From assembly GCA_035718085.1 (NCBI GenBank), contig DASTHS010000294.1:1-16480 (forward strand): a stretch of 16,480 nt of DNA, written 5' to 3'. Source of the DNA: DASTHS01 sp035718085. Lineage in GTDB: Bacteria; Actinomycetota; Acidimicrobiia; Acidimicrobiales; Palsa-688. The position numbers and the translations under genes were made by a program. Shown piece after piece: positions 1-6,946 of the stretch; the first letter of the stretch is position 1, and each line of letters opens with the position of its first letter. The notes under the pieces are model-generated. The model was given only the letters and a program-made list of their open reading frames with translations, had not been told where the DNA came from and searched no databases.

Positions 1-21
1 GGCGAGGGCGGCAGCGGGGCG

Positions 22-1104
22 GTGACGACCGGCGCGTCGAGGTCGGCCGGGGGCGGCGAGGCCACCGACGCCGTGGCCACCGACGCCGTGGTGCGCCAGG
101 CAGTCGTCGCCGGCATCGACGCCTACGCCCACGCCGGGGCACCGGGCCACGACGACACGGCCGTGCAGGTGCCCGCCACCGTCGAGTCCGCGACGCGCGC
201 CCCGAGGCGGAGCTCGTCGGACCGTCTGGCCGCCTACGACGACGAGGGCGACGACGCCGACGACGTGGCCCTGGCGCAGCTGGCCGTCGAGCGCAGCGGC
301 GTGCACCCGCTGCGGGCCCTGCGCCGCAGCCTCGGCAGTGGGCTGGGCGAGGCGGGTGAGATGAGCTGGCTGGCGGCGAGCACCGTGAAGTCGGCGGTGA
401 CGCGGCCGCGTGGGTACTGGGGCGAGACCCGCGAGCAGATCTACTCGGCACTCAAGTTGTGCTGGGTGCCGATGATCGTGTCGATCACCGCCTTCGGCAT
501 CGGTGCGCCGGGCCTGCAGGGCGGCAACGTCTTCTCCATATTCGGCGTCCCCGAGCGCGAAGGCAGCTTCATCGTCGCCACCGGCATCCGGGAGTTCGCT
601 CCCTGGATCGACGCCATGATCATCGCCGGCGTCGTCGGCACCGCCATCACCGCGGACATCGGCGCCCGTCGCATCCGTGAGGAGATCGACGCGATGGAAG
701 TGCTCGGCGTCGACCCCCTCCGGGAGCTGGTCGTCCCCCGGGTGCTGTCGACCGCGATCATCACCGGCTTGTTCGACATCGTGGCACTGCTGGTTGGCAT
801 CCTGGGCGGTTACATCGCCTCGGTCGTGCTCCTCGGCGCCTCGAGCGCCGGCTACGTCAGCCAGTTCTTCTCCCAGGCCAACGTGCCCGACCTGCTGGGC
901 AGCTTCGTCAAGACGTTCCTCTTCGGGGGCATCGTCGGTGTCGTCTGCTGCTACAAGGGCCTGCGCGCCTCAGGGGGGCCGGCCGGCGTGGGCAAGGCGG
1001 TGAACCAGGCGGTGGTCATCTCCTTCGCCCTCATCTGGATGGTGAACTACGTGTTCACCAACATCCTGCTCGGCTTCGCCCCCTCCACCCAGGCGTACCA
1101 CTGA
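22..1104 (+). CDS. yrbEA: YrbE/MlaE-family ABC permease, slot A (5' end uncertain)
   Basis: Integral membrane permease of the Mce lipid-import ABC transporter, expected to pair with the second YrbE encoded just downstream. The MlaE-type core starts near residue 110 and ends at 360, with about five hydrophobic segments. The family hallmark is at residues 217-231 (RRIREEIDAMEVLGV, with E220, E221 and D223), followed by DP and a conserved basic stretch; this helix is known in the family to contact the ATPase. The core matches mycobacterial YrbE-A proteins, which are about 265 residues, so roughly 100 residues at the N-terminus are extra: low complexity, Ala/Asp-rich, with an acidic patch at 72-81. 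The GTG at position 22 has no decisive Shine-Dalgarno and the frame is open to the left edge, so the true start may lie outside the window or further inside (GTG 301 or ATG 361). Family assignment is firm; the start is not. Confidence 0.9.
   Translation: MTTGASRSAGGGEATDAVATDAVVRQAVVAGIDAYAHAGAPGHDDTAVQVPATVESATRAPRRSSSDRLAAYDDEGDDADDVALAQLAVERSGVHPLRALRRSLGSGLGEAGEMSWLAASTVKSAVTRPRGYWGETREQIYSALKLCWVPMIVSITAFGIGAPGLQGGNVFSIFGVPEREGSFIVATGIREFAPWIDAMIIAGVVGTAITADIGARRIREEIDAMEVLGVDPLRELVVPRVLSTAIITGLFDIVALLVGILGGYIASVVLLGASSAGYVSQFFSQANVPDLLGSFVKTFLFGGIVGVVCCYKGLRASGGPAGVGKAVNQAVVISFALIWMVNYVFTNILLGFAPSTQAYH
61..90 (+). repeat. Perfect 15-bp tandem duplication in the permease N-terminal extension
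   Basis: The 15-base unit gccaccgacgccgtg occurs twice back to back (61-75 and 76-90), encoding ATDAV twice. It lies in the disordered N-terminal extension, well before the conserved core. It keeps the frame and probably reflects slippage in low-complexity DNA. Confidence 0.9.
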
Positions 1105-1118
1105 TGGCGGCGCGCTGA
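1104..1118 (+). other. Four-codon mini-cistron linking the two permease genes
   Basis: The yrbEA stop (TGA 1102-1104) shares its last base with an ATG at 1104-1106. That ATG opens ATG-GCG-GCG-CGC-TGA, and the final A of its own TGA (1116-1118) is the A of the yrbEB ATG at 1118. Two TGATG junctions are therefore chained by a MAAR minigene. This is seen directly; a role as a re-initiation bridge for ribosomes is inference, and it may be chance. Confidence 0.4.
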
Positions 1119-2026
1119 TGGCCCTCAGCTTCGAACCGGGCGCCGAGCCCACCGCGGACGTCGACGTCGACGACTCGGTGCTGCCCGACATCCCCCTGCC
1201 CGCCGGCGGGGAAGACGGCTCCGCGGAGATCGGCTGGTCGACCGTCGGGGCGAAGGTCCGCAGCCTCTTCACCCAGATCGGCGAGATCATCGCCTTCAGT
1301 GGAGAGGCCATGCGGGCTCTGCCCCGCTTGCGCCTGTACCCGACTGAGGCCATCCGCCAGACCGCGCTGCTGGTGATCAGCTCGGGGCTGATCATCTGGG
1401 TGATGGAAGGGGTCATGGGCCTCGAGTGCGGCACCGAGGCCAGCTACATCCTCAAGCAGCTCGGGGCGCCGCTGTACTCGGGCATCTTCGACGCCTGGTG
1501 CGCGGTGCGCGAGTGCGCCCCCTACATGTGGGGCTACATCCTGTCGGCGAAGGTCGGGTGCGGCCTGGTCGCCGAGATCGGCTCGATGCGCATCTCCGAG
1601 GAGATCGACGTGCTCGAGGTCATGGGCATCCGCCCCATGGGCTACATCGTGGCCAGCCGACTGGCCGCCACGATGATCGCCGTGCCCTTCCTCTACGCCG
1701 TCGGCCTCGGCGTGATGTTCCTCACCGAGTACCTCGCCACCGTCGTGCAGCTGCACACCGTGTCGTCGGGGGGTTACCTCGGCATCTTCTGGTTGTTCCA
1801 GAACCCTCTCGACCTGTTCTTCTCGTTGACGAAGGTGTTCGTCGAGAGCGTCGTCATCGTGCTGATCGGCTGCTACTACGGCTACACGGCGCGAGGCGGC
1901 TCGGTCGGGGTGGGCAAGAACACGGCCAAGTCGATGATCGCCAACATGGTCATGGTGCACCTCATCGGCATGTTCGGGACCATGTTCTTCTGGGGTCAGG
2001 CGCCGCGGGCGCCGATCGGGAACTAG
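1118..2026 (+). CDS. yrbEB: YrbE/MlaE-family ABC permease, slot B
   Basis: Second permease subunit of the Mce transporter; in this family it is expected to form a heterodimer with the YrbE-A product. At 302 residues it has about 50 extra acidic, Pro-rich N-terminal residues (roughly 6-38) before the core. The MlaE signature sits at 158-172 (RISEEIDVLEVMGIR, with E161, E162 and D164), aligned with the same block in the upstream gene. Hydrophobic segments lie near 82-100, 138-156, 178-208, 240-256 and 274-292. Five cysteines (104, 128, 133, 148, 252) are present, including a C-x4-C pair at 128/133 just before the conserved membrane segment. The ATG at 1118 is 13 bases after the upstream stop, with a GGCGG-like sequence before it. 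The stop is followed after 9 bases by the ATPase gene. Confidence 0.93.
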   Translation: MALSFEPGAEPTADVDVDDSVLPDIPLPAGGEDGSAEIGWSTVGAKVRSLFTQIGEIIAFSGEAMRALPRLRLYPTEAIRQTALLVISSGLIIWVMEGVMGLECGTEASYILKQLGAPLYSGIFDAWCAVRECAPYMWGYILSAKVGCGLVAEIGSMRISEEIDVLEVMGIRPMGYIVASRLAATMIAVPFLYAVGLGVMFLTEYLATVVQLHTVSSGGYLGIFWLFQNPLDLFFSLTKVFVESVVIVLIGCYYGYTARGGSVGVGKNTAKSMIANMVMVHLIGMFGTMFFWGQAPRAPIGN

Positions 2027-2030
2027 GGAG
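2024..2030 (+). promoter_or_regulatory. Ribosome binding site deciding the ATPase GTG start
   Basis: TAGGGAG overlaps the yrbEB stop codon and lies 5 bases before the GTG at 2036. It is one of the clearest Shine-Dalgarno sequences in the window and fixes the ATPase start. Confidence 0.6.
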
Positions 2031-2035
2031 CGCAC

Positions 2036-2797
2036 GTGGCCGAAGACATCGACATCGCCGTCGACGACTGCTACAAGGCATTCGGGTCGAACAAGGTCAT
2101 GGACGGCCTGACCATCGACTTCTACCGCGACACGATCACCACGGTGCTCGGCCCTTCGGGCACCGGCAAGAGCGTGCTGATCAAGCACATCCTCGGGCTG
2201 ATGTACCCCGACAAGGGCGACATCCGGGTCTTCGGGCGGAGCCTGCGGGCGATGGGCGACGACGAGCTGTTCAAGGTGCGCGAGTCGTTCGGGGTGCTCT
2301 TCCAAGACGGCGCGCTGTTCGGTTCGATGAACCTCTACGACAACGTCGCCTTCCCCCTGCGCCAGCACACCAAGTACCCGGAAGACAAGATCCGGCGCAT
2401 CGTCATGTCGAACATGAAAGACGTCGGGCTGCAGAACGCCATCTACAAGATGCCCGGCGAGATCTCCGGGGGCATGCGCAAGCGGGCCGGGTTCGCCCGG
2501 GCGTTGGTGATGCAGCCGCAGATCGTGATGTTCGACGAGCCCGACTCCGGGCTCGACCCGGTGCGCACCAGCCTCCTGAACGACCTCATCCTCGACATCC
2601 ACTCCAAGTACGGCGGCACCTACCTGATCGTCACCCACGACATCCGCTCCGCCCGCAAGGTGGCCGAGTACATCGGGCTCCTCTGGAAGGGCAGGGTGGT
2701 GCACTGGGGCAAGGCCGACGAGGCGTTCGCCTCGGAGAAGCCGTTCGTGAAGCAGTTCCTCGCCGGCGAGTCGGCCGGCCCCCTGGGGATGGACTGA
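2036..2797 (+). CDS. mceG: Mkl/MceG-type ABC ATPase of the Mce transporter
   Basis: Cytoplasmic nucleotide-binding subunit that should power the YrbE pair. All catalytic motifs are intact: Walker A GPSGTGKS at 39-46, Q-loop Q90 in VLFQDGALF, a signature of the ISGGMRKR type at 143-150, Walker B IVMFDE at 163-168 with catalytic E168, D-loop SGLD at 171-174, and switch H201. The SGGMRKR signature and the DEPDSGLDPVRT block are what I know from actinobacterial Mkl (MceG) proteins, and separate it from generic ABC ATPases. Length 253 is shorter than mycobacterial Mkl, which has extra tail sequence. In mycobacteria the ATPase gene usually lies away from mce operons and serves several; here it sits inside, so it may be dedicated. 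Confidence in family is high; the gene symbol is by analogy. Confidence 0.95.
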   Translation: MAEDIDIAVDDCYKAFGSNKVMDGLTIDFYRDTITTVLGPSGTGKSVLIKHILGLMYPDKGDIRVFGRSLRAMGDDELFKVRESFGVLFQDGALFGSMNLYDNVAFPLRQHTKYPEDKIRRIVMSNMKDVGLQNAIYKMPGEISGGMRKRAGFARALVMQPQIVMFDEPDSGLDPVRTSLLNDLILDIHSKYGGTYLIVTHDIRSARKVAEYIGLLWKGRVVHWGKADEAFASEKPFVKQFLAGESAGPLGMD

Positions 2798-2801
2798 CCC
2801 C

Positions 2802-4184
2802 TTGGCGGCGTCTCCCACCAGCCTGGCGCGCCGGTTCGTCGGCTACGGCGCGACGGCCGTCGTGGTCGTCGGCCTGCTCGCCGCGCTGGTCGTGTGGCGC
2901 ACCGGCGGTGGTGGCGGCTACCAGGTCACCATCGTCTTCCCGGAGGCCACCGACCTGAACACCGGCAGCCTCGTGGAGGTCCGTGGCACCGCCGTCGGCA
3001 AGGTCAGCCACCTCGGGCTGTCCGACGGCCAGGCAATGGTCACCGTCACCCTCGACAGCGCCTCCACCCCGCTCCACACCGGCACCGCCGCCAAGATCGA
3101 CTACAAGGCGCTGCTCGGCGAGCGCTACGTCGAGCTCGTCCCCGGGGCCGCCGGCAACCCCGAGATCCCGAGCGGTGGGGTGATCACCGGAGGTGAAGAC
3201 CGCGTCGAGCTCCAAGACGTGCTCAACGCCCTGGACCCCGCCACCCGCAAGCAGCTGGCCGACCTGATCCCCCAGCTGCAGCAGACCCTGGGTGACCCGG
3301 TGACGGTCAACCAGACCCTCACGGCGGCGGCGCCGGCGACGACCGCCCTGGCCCAGCTGCTCGACGCAGTCGGCTCGAACGGCGCAGCCCTGCACCAGTT
3401 GGTGGCCACCATGGCCGACCTGTCGACCCGGCTGGTCAACCAGCAGGGCGCGCTGGTGAGCACCGTGCAGGGCCTGACCCAGGCGAACAGCGCCATCGCG
3501 GGTGAGACCGGCCAGCTGGCCACCGGGCTCGCCCAGCTGCCCCGCACGCTGCAGCAGGCCACCACCGTGCTCGACAAGCTCCCGGCGACCACCGCAGCCG
3601 TGGTGCCGCTCCTCGACGACCTGGCACCCGGTGCGGCGGCGCTGCCGGCGTTCTCCGCCGACCTCAAGCCGGTGCTCGACCAGCTGTCGCCGGTGCTGAC
3701 CCAGTTGCAGCCGTCGCTCGGCTCGCTGCACACCCTGCTCGGCGCCACCCCCGCCCTGGCCACCACGGCCAACGCCACCCTGCCGGGCGTCACCCAGGCG
3801 ACCTCGACGCTCACCGCGCCCCAGAAGGTCACCGTGCCCACCGACGCGAACGGCACCACCACCAAGCAGGTGACCACCACGGTGCTCGACTGGGTGCGGG
3901 CCTACACCCCGGAGCTGGCGGCCTTCCAGACCAACTGGGGCGACTGGCTGGCCGCCTACAACGGGTCCGGGCACATCGGGCCGTTCACCGCCGTGTTCGG
4001 CATCGGCCAGATGACGGGGCAGACGGCGACCCCCAACGGCTACCGCTCGCCGGCCACCACCTCCGGCGGGGTCGCCCTGCCGCAGACGGCCACCAACGGC
4101 CCACCGTTCCCCGGCACCGTCGCCGGCCAGCCCTGCACCACCTGCTACCAGGCCACCGATGCCGCAGGGAACCCGGTCGGATGA
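2802..4184 (+). CDS. mceA: MCE family protein, slot A
   Basis: First of six MCE subunits, expected to contribute one chain to an envelope-spanning heterohexameric lipid tunnel. Residues 12-32 form the N-terminal membrane anchor. The MCE domain spans about 40-115, ending in ALLGERYVELVPG, the usual end of the fold. It is followed by DRVELQDVLNALDP and then a long Leu/Gln/Thr-rich region (about 150-340) suited to a helical needle. The C-terminal part is Thr/Gly/Pro-rich and holds the only two cysteines, C445 and C448 (CTTC). The TTG start at 2802, 4 bases after the ATPase stop, is chosen because no ATG or GTG precedes the anchor. The ATPase tail GGGGATGG supplies a weak Shine-Dalgarno. Its ATGA overlap with the next gene implies coupled translation. 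Slot letter is by position. Confidence 0.92.
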   Translation: MAASPTSLARRFVGYGATAVVVVGLLAALVVWRTGGGGGYQVTIVFPEATDLNTGSLVEVRGTAVGKVSHLGLSDGQAMVTVTLDSASTPLHTGTAAKIDYKALLGERYVELVPGAAGNPEIPSGGVITGGEDRVELQDVLNALDPATRKQLADLIPQLQQTLGDPVTVNQTLTAAAPATTALAQLLDAVGSNGAALHQLVATMADLSTRLVNQQGALVSTVQGLTQANSAIAGETGQLATGLAQLPRTLQQATTVLDKLPATTAAVVPLLDDLAPGAAALPAFSADLKPVLDQLSPVLTQLQPSLGSLHTLLGATPALATTANATLPGVTQATSTLTAPQKVTVPTDANGTTTKQVTTTVLDWVRAYTPELAAFQTNWGDWLAAYNGSGHIGPFTAVFGIGQMTGQTATPNGYRSPATTSGGVALPQTATNGPPFPGTVAGQPCTTCYQATDAAGNPVG

Positions 4185-5680
4185 GCATGCTCTCCCGTCC
4201 CGCGCGCGGCCAGCTGATCAGTTCCTTGGCGGTCGCTGCTGTCGTCGCCCTGCTCGTCGGCTACGTCTCCGGTGCCCTGCGGCCCAGCTCCGGGCACACC
4301 ATCACCGCCGACTTCGTGGACGCCCAGAGCATCTCCAAGGGCAACACCGTGCACGTCGACGGCGTGACTGCCGGAACCGTCACCGGGATCACGCTGAGCC
4401 ACAACGTCGCCCACCTGACCCTCAAGCTCGACAACGGGTTCTGGCCGATCCACACCGACGCGACCGCCGAGGTGCGCCCCGTGAGCCTGCTCGGCGAGGA
4501 CTACGTCGACCTGCACCCCGGCTCCGCGTCCGCTCCGGCGATGGCCGACGGCGGTTCCATCCCGCCCAGCCGCACCACCAACGCGGTGAACCTCCAGAGC
4601 GTCCTCGACGCCGTCAACGACCCGACCGCCACCGCCCTGGCCATGCTCATCACCGGGCTCGGGCAGGGCATGGCCGGGCAGGGGGCCAACGGGGCCGCCG
4701 ACTTGAAGGCGTTGGCGCCGGCCTTCACCGACACGAGCGCACTGGCGAAGCTGCTCGACAGCCAGGACGCCACCTTGCAGTCGCTGCTCGACCAGGTCAC
4801 CCCGGTGACCGACGCCCTCGCCGCCGACGGTGGCCACACGCTCGACGCCCTCGTCGGAGCGACCACCGACACGCTGACCGCGACCGCCAACCAGGCCGGC
4901 GCCCTCGGCAGCGACCTGCAGACGCTGCCCGCCTTCCTCGACTCGACCACCACCGCCTTCGAGCAGCTCGGGACCCTCTCCGACCAGGCCACCCCTGCCC
5001 TCGCCGCCCTCGACCCCCTCACCAGCCAACTGGCCGGCTTCAGCGCCGACCTGAAGTCGTTCGCGGCCGCCGCCCAGCCGGCCACGGCGGCCCTGTCGCC
5101 GGTGCTGCTCCGGGCCGATCAGTTCCTCCAGGCCACCGGTCCGGTCGTCGGTTCCCTCCAGGCGTCGGCGCCCGCCCAGCTGAGCGACGCCGCCAGCCTG
5201 ATCCCGATCGTGAGCAAGGGCCTCACCGGCACGTGCGCCAACGGCGACTGCCCCGGTCTCGACGACATCTTCGGGTTCGTGCGGAACTGGGCCCTCGCCA
5301 CCCAGAACTACGACGGGCTGTCGCACTACTTCCGGTTCTTCACCAACTTCTCGAACACCCCGGTGTCCGGCCTGCCCGGCGTCGGCCAGCTGCTCGGCGC
5401 CCTCGCCACCACCCCCACCCCGCCGAGCGGGCCGGCGGCCACGTCGACGATCAACCCCGTGACCCTTCCTCCTGTGGCTGCGCCCTCCGTGACGGTGCCG
5501 CCGGTGACGGTGCCGCCCGTCCCCGGCGTGACCGCCCCCACCGTCACCGTGCCAGGCGGCCCGGTGACCGTGCCGAGCCTCACGCCCACCGGCTCCGGGT
5601 CGTCGTCGAGCGGCTCGGCGACGGGTCTGACACCGACCCAGGAGCGCAACCTGTTCGGCTACCTGCTCGGGGGGTCGTAG
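4181..5680 (+). CDS. mceB: MCE family protein, slot B, with Val/Thr/Pro-rich tail
   Basis: Second MCE subunit, 499 residues, the longest of the six. Anchor helix at about 11-31; MCE domain at about 39-113, closing with LLGEDYVDLHPG. A helical Leu/Ala/Thr/Gln-rich stretch follows to about 345. The only cysteines are C352 and C357 (C-x4-C). Beyond them, an aromatic block (about 364-395) is followed by a distinctive tail (about 420-480) of repeated VTVPP-like units and a Ser/Gly linker, ending in a short conserved-looking piece with FGYLLGG. The ATG at 4181 overlaps the upstream stop as ATGA, with GCAGGGA upstream at 4164-4170; the ATG at 4187 is an alternative. The next gene starts immediately after the TAG. 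Confidence 0.92.
   Translation: MSMLSRPARGQLISSLAVAAVVALLVGYVSGALRPSSGHTITADFVDAQSISKGNTVHVDGVTAGTVTGITLSHNVAHLTLKLDNGFWPIHTDATAEVRPVSLLGEDYVDLHPGSASAPAMADGGSIPPSRTTNAVNLQSVLDAVNDPTATALAMLITGLGQGMAGQGANGAADLKALAPAFTDTSALAKLLDSQDATLQSLLDQVTPVTDALAADGGHTLDALVGATTDTLTATANQAGALGSDLQTLPAFLDSTTTAFEQLGTLSDQATPALAALDPLTSQLAGFSADLKSFAAAAQPATAALSPVLLRADQFLQATGPVVGSLQASAPAQLSDAASLIPIVSKGLTGTCANGDCPGLDDIFGFVRNWALATQNYDGLSHYFRFFTNFSNTPVSGLPGVGQLLGALATTPTPPSGPAATSTINPVTLPPVAAPSVTVPPVTVPPVPGVTAPTVTVPGGPVTVPSLTPTGSGSSSSGSATGLTPTQERNLFGYLLGGS
5489..5518 (+). repeat. 15-bp near-perfect repeat encoding VTVPP units
   Basis: GTGACGGTGCCGCC occurs at 5489-5502 and again at 5504-5517 with a 15-base period, encoding VTVPP twice. 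Degenerate relatives (VTLPP, VTVPG, VTVPS) flank it from about 5457 to 5580, so the tail of the slot-B MCE protein grew by repetition of a five-residue unit. Confidence 0.8.
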
Positions 5681-6946
5681 GTGTTCCGCCGCCCCCTCCC
5701 CGTCAACCCCAAGCTGCTCGGGCTCGTCGTCGTGGCCGTGGCCGTCCTGGCCAGCTACATCGGGTTCACCGCCATCAGCGGGGTGCCTGGCTACCCCTAC
5801 ACCTACGTCACGGTGAACTACGCCACCGCCTCGAACCTCGCCATCCACGACGACGTCCGCCAGGACTCCCAGCGCATCGGGCAGGTGTCGGCCATCACCT
5901 ACCACGACGGCGCCGCCCGCGTCCGCCTGCAGCTCGACCCGGGCACCAAGGTCCACGCCGACGCCAGCGCCGGCATCGGCGACGTCAGCTCCCTGGGCTC
6001 GGAGTTCGTGGCCCTCGACCCCGGCACCCCCGCCGCCGGACCGCTCGGCCCGAGCGGCATCCCCACCGACCACACCACCACCCCCGTCGAGATCGACACG
6101 GTGCTGAGCGTGCTGACGCCCAAGGTCACCGACAGCCTCGCCGCGGCCGTGCAGACCCTCGGCAACGGGGTCGCCACCAACGGGCAGAACCTCAACGACC
6201 TCATCGGGCACTCGACCACGCTGCTGCCGCACCTCGGCACGACGAGCGCCACCCTCGCCGACCCGGCCACCAACCTGAGCGGGTTCATCGCAGCCGGCAA
6301 CCTCCTGGCCAGCCGCTTCGACGGCCGCACCGCCCAGCTCCGGGCCCTGCTCGGACAGTTCACGACCACCCTGCAGGCCATCGACACCCAGTCGACCGGG
6401 CCGCTGCAGGCGACCATCGCCGACACGGCCCCGGCCGTCACCGCCGCCGTGCCCGCGCTGCAGTCGCTGACCGCGGCGGCGGCCACCACCGGCTCGGCGT
6501 TCGCCGCGCTCCAGCCGGGCTTCGCCGCCGCCGGAGCCAACGCCGACAACTTCCGGTCCCTGCTCCGGGAGAGCGTGGCGCCCCTCAACCTGGTGCCCGG
6601 CGTGGCCGGGCAGGCCACCCCTGCCCTCGGCGACCTCGCCTCGACCATGACCCAGATCGAGAAGCCGACCGTGCCCTTCTTCAGCCAGCTCGTGAACGCC
6701 TCGAACCCGCTCCTCACCTACCTGGCGCCGTACGCGGGTGACACCTACGCCCTGTTCGACAACCTCCAGTCGGCGTTGTCGCAGGGCAACGGCGACGGCA
6801 CCTGGCTGCGCATCGGCATCTACGAGGGCGCCGAGGCCGCCGCCGGGTCGAACGCAGCGGCCACGACGCAGTGCCGCGACGCCTACCCGGCCCCTGGCCG
6901 GTCGTACGCCGACGCCAGCACCTACACCGGTGCGGGGTGCCCGTGA
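5681..6946 (+). CDS. mceC: MCE family protein, slot C
   Basis: Third MCE subunit, 421 residues. Anchor helix at about 12-32; MCE domain at about 41-116, recognisable from the NLAIHDDVRQDSQRIGQV block (the usual L-x-x-G-x-x-V-x-x-x-G-x-x-V-G-x-V pattern in a diverged form) and from SLGSEFVALDPG. The post-domain motif TPVEIDTVLSVLTP is typical of the family. A Leu/Thr/Ala-rich helical region occupies about 140-330. The only cysteines are C398 and C420, the latter the penultimate residue. GTG at 5681 follows the upstream TAG with no spacer, and the G-run at 5669-5674 is the likely Shine-Dalgarno. Its TGA overlaps the next GTG. This domain departs more from the consensus than slots A, B and F. 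Confidence 0.9.
   Translation: MFRRPLPVNPKLLGLVVVAVAVLASYIGFTAISGVPGYPYTYVTVNYATASNLAIHDDVRQDSQRIGQVSAITYHDGAARVRLQLDPGTKVHADASAGIGDVSSLGSEFVALDPGTPAAGPLGPSGIPTDHTTTPVEIDTVLSVLTPKVTDSLAAAVQTLGNGVATNGQNLNDLIGHSTTLLPHLGTTSATLADPATNLSGFIAAGNLLASRFDGRTAQLRALLGQFTTTLQAIDTQSTGPLQATIADTAPAVTAAVPALQSLTAAAATTGSAFAALQPGFAAAGANADNFRSLLRESVAPLNLVPGVAGQATPALGDLASTMTQIEKPTVPFFSQLVNASNPLLTYLAPYAGDTYALFDNLQSALSQGNGDGTWLRIGIYEGAEAAAGSNAAATTQCRDAYPAPGRSYADASTYTGAGCP

Noticed and set aside
1055..2818. Long open frame of 587 codons on the minus strand across the permease and ATPase genes
   Set aside because: Its product is His/Asp/Arg/Gly-rich low complexity without any domain, and it mirrors strongly conserved plus-strand genes. 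Long antisense frames are expected in DNA of this GC content.
4145..6232. Minus-strand open frame of 695 codons across the MCE B and C genes
   Set aside because: Gly/Arg/Val-rich sequence with no recognisable family; an antisense shadow of two MCE genes.
4159..6741. Plus-strand open frame of 860 codons in another frame over the MCE B and C genes
   Set aside because: Arg/Pro/His-rich product typical of an out-of-frame reading of GC-rich DNA. The MCE frames there have clear domains.
6871..6942. ATG 6871 as start of the slot-D MCE protein
   Set aside because: It would add 24 Arg/Pro-rich residues overlapping mceC. GTG 6943 gives the overlap seen at other junctions.
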